The translations under genes and the position numbers were made by a program. 58,589 nucleotides of DNA from Paracoccus aestuariivivens. GTDB taxonomy: Bacteria; Pseudomonadota; Alphaproteobacteria; Rhodobacterales; Rhodobacteraceae. Position 1 is the first letter of the stretch; every line of letters begins with the position of its first letter. The stretch covers positions 1 through 58,589 of the forward strand of contig NZ_WMIE01000022.1 in NCBI RefSeq assembly GCF_009711225.1. Direction: 5' to 3'. The notes beneath the pieces were generated by a model. That model ran no database searches. It was not told the DNA's origin and saw only the letters and a list, made by a program, of their open reading frames with translations. This document shows, in pieces, positions 16,346 through 24,788 of the stretch.

Positions 16346-17291
16346 GGATTTGCCGATGCGCGGATCGCTGCTGCCTGCCGCCTTGCGTTACGCCGATCAG
16401 GTCGCCCGCTCCGGCTCAGTCCAGCGCGCGTCTAAGGAACTGAACGTCGCCGCCTCGGCCGTCATCCGCCAGATCGCGCTGCTCGAGGAAAACATCGGCA
16501 CCGCGCTTTTCGAGCGCGTCCCGCGCGGCATGCGCCTGACACCGGCAGGCGACGCGCTAATCGCGCTGGTGCGGCGCTGGAAGGCCGATGAGCGGCGGGT
16601 CGTCACGGAAATCCAGCAATTGCAGGGTGTCAATCAGGGCCATGTGCGGCTGGCGGTGATGGACAGCCATGTGAACGGTTTTCTACCCGGCTTCATCGCG
16701 GATCTGGCGGTCAGCCACCCGCGCATCTCGCTGGATATCACGGTGGCAAGCCCCGACGATGTGATCCAGTCGCTGGCCGCGGGTCAGGCCGATCTGGCCG
16801 CCGTCTTCAACCTGCCGCCCCGCCGCGACTTGCATATCCTGTGGAGCGCAGAACTACCCTTCGGTTGCGTCGTCGCCCCCGATCACGACCTCGCCCGCCG
16901 CGGCTCGACCAGTCTGCAAGAGGCCGTCGCCTATCCGATCGTGCTGCAAAGTCGGGCCTTGGTGATCCGTCGTTTTCTGGATGCCCGATATGACTGGGTG
17001 CTCGAAGGCAGCCGCAAGCTGGTCGAGACCAACTCACTGCAACTCGTCAAGCAACTGGCCCGCAGCGGGCAGTACATTGCGTTCACCTCCGAACTTGACG
17101 CCGCGCCCGAACTGGAGGCGGGCGAATTGGTCTTCCTGCCCGTCCGCGACAAGGCAGCAGAACCGCAAAGCGTCAGCGTCGCGATCAATGCCAGCGCGCC
17201 GTTCTCTCGCGTTACCCGCATCGTCGCGGATGGCCTGACGACTGCGGTGCAGCGCGCATTGGAAAACGCTCGCGCTGTCGGCACTCCCTGA
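16344..17291 (+). CDS. LysR-family transcriptional regulator
   Basis: The 315-residue protein has an N-terminal winged helix (ALRYADQVARSGSVQRASKELNVAASAVIRQIALLEENIGTALFERVPRGMRLTPAGDAL) and a C-terminal effector domain (from about residue 95, GHVRLAVMDSHVNGFLPGFI). It is transcribed away from the PotBCDA/racemase operon and probably controls that operon in response to its substrate. An ATTCTA...TAGAAT palindrome overlaps its start. Confidence 0.9.
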   Translation: MDLPMRGSLLPAALRYADQVARSGSVQRASKELNVAASAVIRQIALLEENIGTALFERVPRGMRLTPAGDALIALVRRWKADERRVVTEIQQLQGVNQGHVRLAVMDSHVNGFLPGFIADLAVSHPRISLDITVASPDDVIQSLAAGQADLAAVFNLPPRRDLHILWSAELPFGCVVAPDHDLARRGSTSLQEAVAYPIVLQSRALVIRRFLDARYDWVLEGSRKLVETNSLQLVKQLARSGQYIAFTSELDAAPELEAGELVFLPVRDKAAEPQSVSVAINASAPFSRVTRIVADGLTTAVQRALENARAVGTP

Positions 17292-17641
17292 CAAGGCTTG
17301 GCGCGCCGAGCGGGGTGTCGTTTGATCGCGCAGCGTTATTTACAAGTCCTACGGTCGGTGATCGCTAACTGCGTTCAGAAAGACCCGCGCCTTAATGCAC
17401 CGGTCTGGCTTGCAAACGGCCAAGCGCATCACGTCAAATCTCACGCCTTTTACCGGAGGGCTTTCGGAATCCGGAACGGGCCAGCCTTGTCGGTCACGGT
17501 AAACCATGCGCGCCACTTCAATCCGCGATCTCGCCGTAGACCGCTGATCGATCAGGCAAGCCACCCGTTAAGGCAAGGGCTTGCGGCAGACCGGTTGGCG
17601 CGGCTATCTCGGATCTCGGTTCCGAGACACAAGGATATGCC
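17292..17641. other. Gap without a recognisable gene
   Basis: About 350 bases lie between the LysR gene and the siderophore esterase gene. Open frames exist on both strands but show no recognisable protein features. A ribosome site, AAGGATATGCC, precedes the next gene. Confidence 0.4.
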
Positions 17642-18532
17642 ATGGATACCACGTCCCTTCCGGTCATGCCGACGCTTACCGCCGAGGGAGCGGGCCATGC
17701 CGGTCTGCGCTGGTTCGACCTGACGGACACGCAGACCGGCGCGATCCGACGGGTGTTCTTGTGGCTGCCACCCGGAGAGATGCCCGAGGCGGGCTGGCCT
17801 GCCCTGTTCATGACCGACGGGAATGCGGTGATCGCGACCGCGATCGACGCGATGCGGGCGCAGGCGCCTTACCCTTCGGGGACCAATCTGGGACAGGGCG
17901 CGCTGGTTGCCATAGGCTATCCCACCGATGATGCCTATGATCCCTTCCGGCGCAGCTGGGATCTCGGCCCTCCGCCCGGCGCGACCTATCCGCCGTTCTG
18001 GCCTGACACGCCCGAGGTCAAGACGGGTGGCGGGGCGGAAATGGCGCGTTTCATCCTTGAGGATGTCCGCGCCTTTCTGGGTACGCTGACGCGCCTTGAC
18101 CCGGCGCAGCAAGGCCTGTTCGGTCATTCCTTCGGCGGGCTTTTCGCGCTTTGGCTGATGTTCAACCGCCCCGATGCCTTTACCCATTGGGTCGCGGCCA
18201 GCCCCTCGATCACTTGGGAAGGCAACTTCCTTATGGCCCATCGCGATGCCTTCGCCCCCCAAGGGCGCACGCTTCGGGTGCTGCTGTCGGCGGGCGAATG
18301 GGAGGGCGACGAGTTGGCCCCGTTCCAGCGCGGGGCCGAGGATGCCGATAAGCGCCTTGCCGCCAAGGCCGAGGAGCGCACCTTGGACGCCGGACGCGAG
18401 ATGGCCGAGGATCTGGACCGCCTGCCCGGCGTCACCGCCGTCTATGAAACCTATGCCAATGAGACCCATATGTCCGTGCTGCCGGTCGCGGTGAACCGGG
18501 CGCTGCATTGGGTCTTTGGCCGCCGTTCATAG
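17642..18532 (+). CDS. Fes/IroE-like alpha/beta hydrolase, putative siderophore esterase
   Basis: The 296-residue protein belongs to the esterase D-like group used for siderophore hydrolysis. The nucleophile is Ser163 in GHSFGG and the catalytic His is probably His276 (ANETHMSVLP). The WLPPGEMP...PALFMTDGNAV start of the core and the ASPSITWEGN motif after the elbow are typical. There is no signal peptide, so action is cytoplasmic: opening an imported ferric siderophore to release iron. It converges with the iron ABC transporter, and the two genes overlap by six bases at their 3' ends. Confidence 0.82.
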   Translation: MDTTSLPVMPTLTAEGAGHAGLRWFDLTDTQTGAIRRVFLWLPPGEMPEAGWPALFMTDGNAVIATAIDAMRAQAPYPSGTNLGQGALVAIGYPTDDAYDPFRRSWDLGPPPGATYPPFWPDTPEVKTGGGAEMARFILEDVRAFLGTLTRLDPAQQGLFGHSFGGLFALWLMFNRPDAFTHWVAASPSITWEGNFLMAHRDAFAPQGRTLRVLLSAGEWEGDELAPFQRGAEDADKRLAAKAEERTLDAGREMAEDLDRLPGVTAVYETYANETHMSVLPVAVNRALHWVFGRRS

Positions 18533-19294
18533 GGCCGCAGGGAGGACCACCGGCTTGCCATCGGGCAGCGCGCTGCATTCGAAACCGATGCCGAAGGTTT
18601 CGCGCAGGGGCACGGGGGCCAGCACGGCATCGGGCGGGCCAATGGCCACGAGCCGCCCCTCGCGCAGGGCCAGAACCTGATCGCAGGTGCGGGCGGCGAT
18701 GGTCAAGTCATGCAGGATCATCACCACGCTGCGGGTCTTTCCCAAGTCCCGCAGCAGACCGACCAATTCCGTCTGATGCGGCAGATCGAGGAAGTTCAGC
18801 GGCTCATCGAGCAGGATCGTGTCGCATTCCTGCGCCAAGACCAGCGCGATCCACGCCCTTTGCCTCTGCCCGCCCGACAGGCTGTCGACGGGGCGGGTGG
18901 CCAGATCCTCCAGCCCGACGGCGTGCAGCGCGCGATCAACCGCGGCTCGATCCGCAGGCCCCATCGGCAAAAAGGGTCGCATCCAAGGCGTCCTCCCGCG
19001 CGCGACAAGCTGGCGGACGGTCAGGCCCGGCGGGGCTGCGGCCGATTGCGGCAGCATGGCGATACGGCGGGCGCGGGCGCGCGGCGCCATCGCGGCAATA
19101 TCCTGACCCTGATGCAGGACGCTGCCGGTTTCAGGCGGCAAAAGCCCCGCCATCGCCCGCAGCATCGTCGTCTTGCCCGAGCCATTCGCGCCGATGATCC
19201 CGGTGATCCCACCCGAGGACAGGTCAAAATCCACCCCATGCAGCACGGGCGTGCCGCCAAGATGGATGGAAAGATCGCGGATTTCGAAGGGCAT
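18527..19294 (-). CDS. FecE/FhuC-like iron-siderophore ABC transporter ATP-binding protein
   Basis: The 255-residue ATPase has Walker A GANGSGKTT, signature LSGGQRQRAWIALVL, Walker B ILLDEPLNFLD and H-loop ILHDLT. It begins MPFEIRDLSIHLGGTPVLHGVDF, as expected. It energises the two FecCD permeases upstream in the same operon. The 43-base gap before it contains a GC-rich hairpin. Confidence 0.93.
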   Translation of the reverse strand: MPFEIRDLSIHLGGTPVLHGVDFDLSSGGITGIIGANGSGKTTMLRAMAGLLPPETGSVLHQGQDIAAMAPRARARRIAMLPQSAAAPPGLTVRQLVARGRTPWMRPFLPMGPADRAAVDRALHAVGLEDLATRPVDSLSGGQRQRAWIALVLAQECDTILLDEPLNFLDLPHQTELVGLLRDLGKTRSVVMILHDLTIAARTCDQVLALREGRLVAIGPPDAVLAPVPLRETFGIGFECSALPDGKPVVLPAAL

Positions 19295-19318
19295 TTTCGT
19301 CCTTTCGCCTTCAGCTTC

Positions 19319-19359
19319 GCGCCAACCGGCGCGAGAGTTAACTTTGCGCCATCCGGCGC
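19319..19359. repeat. Two tandem GC hairpins between permease and ATPase genes
   Basis: GCGCCAACCGGCGC (19319-19332) and GCGCCATCCGGCGC (19346-19359) are near-identical self-complementary units, 13 bases apart. The second overlaps the last codons of the permease gene. They could slow decay of, or partly terminate, the message between permease and ATPase genes. Confidence 0.55.
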
Positions 19360-20282
19360 ACGGTCAGTATCAGCACCGGAGCACCGATCAGCGCGGTATA
19401 AAGCCCGGTCGGCAGCAGCGCCGCCGGGGCCATGGCCCGGGCCAGAACATCGGCCAAGGTCACGAAAGCCGCACCGGTCAGCATGGCGGCGACGGGGCTT
19501 GGGCGACCTCCCGCGACCAGCCGACCGACCGGACCTGCGGCCAGAGCCACAAAACTCATCGGCCCGCACAAGGCGACCGACCCCGCCGCGACCAAAGCCG
19601 CGATCAGGCCAAGCCCCGCGCGAAGCAGCCCAACGCGCAGGCCAAGCGCGCGGGCCAGATCGTCACCCAGTTCCAGCCGGTCCAGCACCCGCCCCGACAG
19701 AAGCAGCGGCAAAAGCAGCGGGGCAAACCAGACCCCGCGTTGAACCTCGGCCCAACCGGCGCCGTTCAGCGTGCCGCTGAGCCAAGTCATCGCCATGCCC
19801 GCGCTGCTGTCACCCATGCGCAGGATCAGCGCCTCGGTCCCGGCGGCGGCGAAGATTGCCAGCGCGAGGCCCTGCAGGACGACGGCGCGGGGATCAAAGC
19901 CTTGGCGGGGATGGGCGGCGAGCCACGCCAGCGCGGCGATGGCGGCCAGCCCGCCTCCCCAAGCACCAAGCACCACCGGCGCGCCGAAGAACAGCGCCGC
20001 GACCGCGCCAAAGGCCGAGACCTGCGTCACCCCGATCACATCTGGCGAAGCGAGGGGGTTCCTCAGCAATGTCTGGAACACCAGTCCCGAAAGGCCAAAG
20101 CCCGCCCCGGCGATCATGCCCACCAAAAGACGCGGCAGGCGCAGGTTCCAGACCATGCGGCCCGCGCCTTCGGGATCGGAAAGCGCCTCGATCAGCGCGG
20201 GGGGCGCAAGCCAAACTCGCCCGGCGGCAAGCGACAAGGCGGCCAGCGCCAGCAGCAGCAAGATCAGCCCCAGATACCTCAT
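19338..20282 (-). CDS. FecCD-family iron-siderophore ABC transporter permease
   Basis: The 314-residue membrane protein has nine or more hydrophobic segments. FecCD hallmarks are RLPRLLVGMIAGAGFGLSGLVFQTLLRNPLASPDVIGV and the C-terminal GPMSFVALAAGPVGRLVAGG. It pairs with the second permease, whose stop it overlaps by four bases (ATGA). Together they form the channel for a ferric siderophore. Confidence 0.92.
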   Translation of the reverse strand: MRYLGLILLLLALAALSLAAGRVWLAPPALIEALSDPEGAGRMVWNLRLPRLLVGMIAGAGFGLSGLVFQTLLRNPLASPDVIGVTQVSAFGAVAALFFGAPVVLGAWGGGLAAIAALAWLAAHPRQGFDPRAVVLQGLALAIFAAAGTEALILRMGDSSAGMAMTWLSGTLNGAGWAEVQRGVWFAPLLLPLLLSGRVLDRLELGDDLARALGLRVGLLRAGLGLIAALVAAGSVALCGPMSFVALAAGPVGRLVAGGRPSPVAAMLTGAAFVTLADVLARAMAPAALLPTGLYTALIGAPVLILTVRRMAQS

Positions 20283-21265
20283 GCGCCCTCGCGGATCAGG
20301 CGGCGGATCAGCGCCATGAAGACCGGTGCGCCCAGCATCGCCAGCACCAGACCAAGCTGCAATTCCGAGGGCCGCGCCAGCCAGCGCCCGGCCAGATCAG
20401 CGATGATCGCCAGCCCAGCTCCGACCGGACAGGCCAAGGCCACCTGCTGGGTCAGGCTGGAATGCGGCAGCACGCGGCGCGCCAGATGCGGGGCGATCAG
20501 CCCGACGAAACCGACCGGCCCGGCAATCGCGACGCTGGCCCCGGCGCAAAGCGCGACCGAGGCAAGGCCAAGGCCCATGACCCGCCCGACATTCAGGCCA
20601 AGGGCGCTGCCCATCTCGGCCCCCAGCATCAGCGCCTCGATCTGGCGGGCAACCAGCGCGGCCAGCAGGATGCCAAGGCCCGCAATCGGTGCCAGCACCG
20701 CCAAAGCCGAGAGTTGCGCCATGGCAAGCGAGCCAACCATCCAGAAGCGATAGGCATTCCTCGCCTCGGGCTGGGTCAGCACGATCAGCGCGACGAGGGC
20801 CATGAAAAGACTGGACAAGGCCGCCCCGGCCAAGGGCAAACGCAGGGTATTGTCGCCGCTGCCCGCGAGATGGCGCACCAGCAGTGCCGCCAGTGCCGCG
20901 CCCGCCAGCGCAAGCCCCGCGATGGCCATTTGCGGCAACGCGCCGATCCAGAACAGCCCCATCACCACCGCCAGCGCCGCCCCGGCATTGACCCCGGTCA
21001 GGCCCGGATCGGCCAGCGGATTGCGCGCCATCGCCTGCATCACCACCCCCGCGACAGCCAACGCCGCGCCGATCACCAGCGCGGCCAAGACGCGAGGCAG
21101 GCGCATGCCGATGATGATGCCCTGCGCCGGGTCCTTGGGCTCGAATGCCATCAGGGCATGCCACAGCACCGGCAGCGGATAATCCTGCGCGCCAAGGCAA
21201 AGCGCTGCGATCAGCCCGGCCAGGACAGCAAGCCAAAGCACGGCAAGTCGGGGCAGAAGGCGCAA
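20279..21265 (-). CDS. FecCD-family iron-siderophore ABC transporter permease
   Basis: About 328 residues. Conserved parts include RLPRVLAALVIGAALAVAGVVMQAMARNPLADPGLTGVNAGAAL and GPVGFVGLIAPHLARRVL. The frame is open to 21367, but I prefer the TTG at 21265, which has GGAG just before it and gives the usual family length. The longer version would add 34 Arg/Pro-rich residues. It is first in the operon, divergent from the binding protein gene. Confidence 0.88.
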   Translation of the reverse strand: MRLLPRLAVLWLAVLAGLIAALCLGAQDYPLPVLWHALMAFEPKDPAQGIIIGMRLPRVLAALVIGAALAVAGVVMQAMARNPLADPGLTGVNAGAALAVVMGLFWIGALPQMAIAGLALAGAALAALLVRHLAGSGDNTLRLPLAGAALSSLFMALVALIVLTQPEARNAYRFWMVGSLAMAQLSALAVLAPIAGLGILLAALVARQIEALMLGAEMGSALGLNVGRVMGLGLASVALCAGASVAIAGPVGFVGLIAPHLARRVLPHSSLTQQVALACPVGAGLAIIADLAGRWLARPSELQLGLVLAMLGAPVFMALIRRLIREGA

Positions 21266-21437
21266 ACCACTCTCCGTTCGGGATAAAAGCTGCGGCTGGC
21301 GACGAGCTGGCCTTTCGCGCCTGATTGCAGGGCCGCGCGCCGGGGTCAAGCGGCTTGACCGAGGCAAGCTCAGCGGTTAGCCCCGGATCACCCAGCGCGA
21401 GCGCGCAAGGCAACACCGTTGACTTATGGAAGATGCC

Positions 21438-22406
21438 ATGCCGCGCGCCTTTGTTATCCTTGCCCTGTCGGCAGCCCTTGCCTTGCCTGCAGCGGCCGAG
21501 GAAATCACCCTGCGCCATGGGTTCGGCGAAACCAGACTCGATCCCGACAAGGTCAAGCGCATCGTCTCGGTCGGCTATCACGAACAGGACTTTTTATATG
21601 CCTTGGGCATTGCCCCGGTGGGCGTGCATGATTGGTTCGGCGATCACCCCTATGCGACGGGGCCTTGGGCCGAAGGGGCCCGCAAAGCCGTCGGTGCCGA
21701 GCCGGAGGTGCAAAAGGGCTTCGAGATCGACGTGGAATGGGTCTGGGAGCAAGAGCCCGATCTGATCGTCGCCACTTTCGCGCCGATGGATGCGGCGCTT
21801 TATGCGCAGCTTTCGCAGATCGCGCCAGTTCTGGGCCCCCCCGCCGATTATCCGCTTTGGGGCGGGCCTTGGGACGCGGAATTGCGGTTGATTGCGCAGG
21901 CGACCGGGCGCGAGGATCAGGCGAAAGCCGTGATAGACCGCATCAGCGCCAAGGTCGAAACTGCCGTTGCCGCGCATCCGAAATTCCGCGGCCTGTCCGG
22001 CACGGCGGCCTATTTCCAGAATGGTCAGATCGTCGGCTATCGCAGTCAGGACGGCGCGAACCGGTTGCTCGACAGTTTCGGGATCAAGACGCCGCCGGTC
22101 TTTGACGAGATGGTCGCAGGCTCGGACCGCTTCCAGATCAGCCCCGAGCGTTTCGACCTGTTCGATCTGGATGTGCTGTTCTGGTTGGTCGAGCCCCCTT
22201 CGCGCACGGCGATCGAGGCGCTGCCCTCATGGCAGAACACCCGCGCCGCCCGCGAGGGCCGCGCGATCTGGGCCAGTCCCGAGATGATGGGCGCGATGGC
22301 ATTCCAGTCGCCTTTGTCGATCGAATGGGCGCTGGAGCCCCTGACCAAGCTGCTTGCAGCGGCATCGGATGGAAATCCCGATACATCGACAGATCTGACG
22401 CCTTGA
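21438..22406 (+). CDS. Iron-siderophore ABC transporter substrate-binding protein (FepB-like)
   Basis: The 322-residue periplasmic protein has a signal peptide MPRAFVILALSAALALPAAAEE. The fold is the helical-backbone (TroA/BtuF) type: RIVSVGYHEQDFLYALGIAPVGVHDWFG, then EVQKGFEIDVEWVWEQEPDLIVATF. I chose the ATG at 21438 because GGAAG lies five bases upstream; another ATG at 21426 would add four residues. The gene is divergent from its permeases and followed by the outer-membrane receptor. Confidence 0.88.
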   Translation: MPRAFVILALSAALALPAAAEEITLRHGFGETRLDPDKVKRIVSVGYHEQDFLYALGIAPVGVHDWFGDHPYATGPWAEGARKAVGAEPEVQKGFEIDVEWVWEQEPDLIVATFAPMDAALYAQLSQIAPVLGPPADYPLWGGPWDAELRLIAQATGREDQAKAVIDRISAKVETAVAAHPKFRGLSGTAAYFQNGQIVGYRSQDGANRLLDSFGIKTPPVFDEMVAGSDRFQISPERFDLFDLDVLFWLVEPPSRTAIEALPSWQNTRAAREGRAIWASPEMMGAMAFQSPLSIEWALEPLTKLLAAASDGNPDTSTDLTP

Positions 22407-22555
22407 CTTGGCGCGCCGAGGGTCACAGAAGCGTGAAAACCTAGGCAACGCGGCCTCGCGCAACCCCGGCAGCAATCGGCGGCCCCTCTCCGCCATCGAA
22501 TTTCATCGCGCCAGACCCGGACCGGGTCCGGTCGCCGCATTATGGCCGGATCACC

Positions 22556-24685
22556 ATGACCCATTTCGCCCTGCAAAGGCCCCGCCTTGCGCTGCTGCTT
22601 TCCGCCACCGCTCTTACCGCGCTTCCTGCCTTCGCGCAGGAGAATGTGACTCTCGACCCCGTCGTGTTGCAGGGGCAAGGCTCGCCGATCTCGGGCGGCG
22701 TGGGCTATACCGTCACGACCACCGCGACGGGCCTGAAATCCGGCGCGCCCGTGACCGAAGTGCCGATGACGGTCAACACCGTGACCGAACAGGAACTCGA
22801 GGACCGCGACCCGGTCCAGATCGAGGACGCGCTGGCCTATATCCCGGGCATCGTCGCCTCGCCCTGGGGCATGGATGACCGCTTCGACCAGTTCAGCATT
22901 CGCGGCTTCGACCTTGGGGTTTACGGTCTGTTCCGCGACGGGCTGATCAACAAGGCGCAGAGCTTTACCGGCTTCAAGGTCGATCCCTACATGATCCAGC
23001 GCATCGACGTGCTGAAAGGCCCGGCCTCGGTGCTTTACGGCTCGAACGATGCGGCGGGCATGGTGAACATGATCACCAAGCGCCCGACCTTCGCGCATCT
23101 GGGCGAGGCGAGACTGTCCTATGGCTCGCATGACACGGCGGAACTGGCCGTCGATTGGGGCGATGTGAACGCCGACAAGACCCTGTCCTGGCGTCTGACT
23201 GGTTTGACCCGCGAAGGCGCGAACCAGATCGAGAATTCGGATGACGACCGCGATCTGCTGGCCTTCAGCACAACATGGGCACCGACCGACCAGACCTCGA
23301 TCACCTTCCTTGCGCATTGGCAAAAGGACAACATGATGCCCAACGTCATGGTCCCCGTCGCAGGCGAGGATTACGACAGTTCGGGCGGCACCCTGCCCTT
23401 TGATTTCCTGAACAGCATTCACCCTTGGAACAAGTTTCAGACCGAGCAAGCCAGCATCGGTTGGCAGGCCGAGCACGAGTTCAACGACAGCCTGAAGATC
23501 CGGCAGAACTTCCGCTATGCCCGTCAGTCGACGGATTACAACCACCTGTATTCCAGCGGGCTGGATGCCAGCGCGCCGCTGCCCGAGAACCTGAACTACA
23601 CCGCCTTCACCGTGGACGAAAAGGCGCGCTACTGGGCCCTGGACAACCAGCTGGAATATCGCGGCCGGATGGGCGCGGCCGAGCATGTCCTGACCTTCGG
23701 CGTCGATGTCAGCAAGCAGATCCGCGATGGCAGCATGGGCTATGCCGATCCGGGCTATACCATTCCTCTGGCCGCGCTGAACTTCGACCAGCCGGTCACT
23801 GAACCGGGGGCTTTCACCGACTCGCGCACCGAAGTGCTGGAAAAAGGCATTTACGCTCAGGATCACATCCGCTTTGGCAACGGCATCACGGTCACGGCCG
23901 GTCTGCGCCGTTCCTGGGTCGAGAACAAGACGGAAGATCGCCTTTGGGGCATGGACTCCGATCAAAAGGACAATGCCACCACCGGAATGCTGGGCGCGAC
24001 CTGGGATCTGGGCAACGGCTTCGTCCCCTATGCCAGCTACGGTGAAAGCTTCACCGTCAATATCGGCCAGACATTCGCTGGCGAGCAATACCAGCCGACC
24101 GAGGGCAAGCAGCTTGAGGTCGGCCTGCGCTACCAGCCCCAAGGCACGCAGTTGCAACTGGCAGCCGCCCTTTACAATATCGAAAAAAGCAACGTCCTGA
24201 CCTCGGACCCGATCAATGCGGGCTTCCAGATCCAGACCGGCGAAGTCCGCCATCGCGGGCTAGAGCTTGAGGCACGCGGTCAGGTGACCGATGCGATCTC
24301 GCTGATCGCGGGCTACAGCTATATCGACGCCAAGGTGACCAGTTCCGAGGATGGCGACCAAGGCAATGAGCCGGCAATGGTCCCCGAGCATTCGGCCTCG
24401 ATCTGGGCGGAGTATGACTTCAACGGCGCGGCAGAGGGCCTGAGCCTTGGTGGCGGGTTGCGCTATGTCGGCAAGACATGGGCTGACAATGCCAATAGCC
24501 GCGAGGTCGATTCCTACCTGCTGGCCGACATGGCTGTGCATTATAACTGGGATGACTATTCGGTTGCGCTGAACGTCACGAACCTGTTTGACGAGGATTA
24601 CTACTCGACCTGTAGCTCGGCGGGCTACGGCTGCGCCCAAGGCGAGGGCCGCGAGGCCACGCTGACCCTTTCGCGCGCCTTCTGA
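22556..24685 (+). CDS. TonB-dependent siderophore receptor (FhuA-like)
   Basis: The 709-residue outer-membrane protein has a signal peptide ending at PAFAQ. The plug domain follows (about 45-155: EVPMTVNTVTEQELEDRDP, FSIRGFD, VDPYMIQRIDVLKGPASVLYGSNDAAGMVNMITKRP). The rest is the 22-strand barrel, ending in the terminal aromatic ...TLSRAF required for barrel assembly. The CSSAGYGCAQGEGR segment near the end is typical of hydroxamate receptors (FhuA/FoxA class). Size is normal. With the esterase and ABC genes it makes a full uptake route; there are no biosynthesis genes, so the siderophore is probably foreign. Confidence 0.92.
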   Translation: MTHFALQRPRLALLLSATALTALPAFAQENVTLDPVVLQGQGSPISGGVGYTVTTTATGLKSGAPVTEVPMTVNTVTEQELEDRDPVQIEDALAYIPGIVASPWGMDDRFDQFSIRGFDLGVYGLFRDGLINKAQSFTGFKVDPYMIQRIDVLKGPASVLYGSNDAAGMVNMITKRPTFAHLGEARLSYGSHDTAELAVDWGDVNADKTLSWRLTGLTREGANQIENSDDDRDLLAFSTTWAPTDQTSITFLAHWQKDNMMPNVMVPVAGEDYDSSGGTLPFDFLNSIHPWNKFQTEQASIGWQAEHEFNDSLKIRQNFRYARQSTDYNHLYSSGLDASAPLPENLNYTAFTVDEKARYWALDNQLEYRGRMGAAEHVLTFGVDVSKQIRDGSMGYADPGYTIPLAALNFDQPVTEPGAFTDSRTEVLEKGIYAQDHIRFGNGITVTAGLRRSWVENKTEDRLWGMDSDQKDNATTGMLGATWDLGNGFVPYASYGESFTVNIGQTFAGEQYQPTEGKQLEVGLRYQPQGTQLQLAAALYNIEKSNVLTSDPINAGFQIQTGEVRHRGLELEARGQVTDAISLIAGYSYIDAKVTSSEDGDQGNEPAMVPEHSASIWAEYDFNGAAEGLSLGGGLRYVGKTWADNANSREVDSYLLADMAVHYNWDDYSVALNVTNLFDEDYYSTCSSAGYGCAQGEGREATLTLSRAF

Positions 24686-24692
24686 TACGTAA

Positions 24693-24730
24693 CCGCCGCG
24701 CGGGGCGACCTTCGCGCGGCGGGCTGTTTG
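24693..24730 (+). terminator. Terminator hairpin after the TonB receptor gene
   Basis: CCGCCGCGCG (24693-24702) pairs perfectly with CGCGCGGCGG (24713-24722) around a 10-base loop, followed by GGCTGTTTG. It sits eight bases after the stop codon. The T tract is short but the stem is very stable. Confidence 0.75.
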
Positions 24731-24788
24731 AATTTGGCCTGGCGCCGTTGCAAGACCGGCTTGAAACAGGCTTTCGCAATGCGTCGGG

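Noticed and set aside
19173..21286. Very long plus-strand frames (up to 526 codons) opposite the FecCD genes
   Set aside because: They lie opposite FecCD permeases; the composition is typical of antisense translation in high-GC DNA.
22407..22555. Possible cobalamin riboswitch before the TonB receptor
   Set aside because: GCGCAACCCC loosely recalls part of the B12 riboswitch, but no full B12 box or conserved pairing was found and the locus is a ferric-siderophore system.
22046..24253. 735-codon minus-strand frame opposite the TonB receptor gene
   Set aside because: The plus-strand receptor has signal peptide, plug and terminal Phe; the antisense frame shows no protein family.
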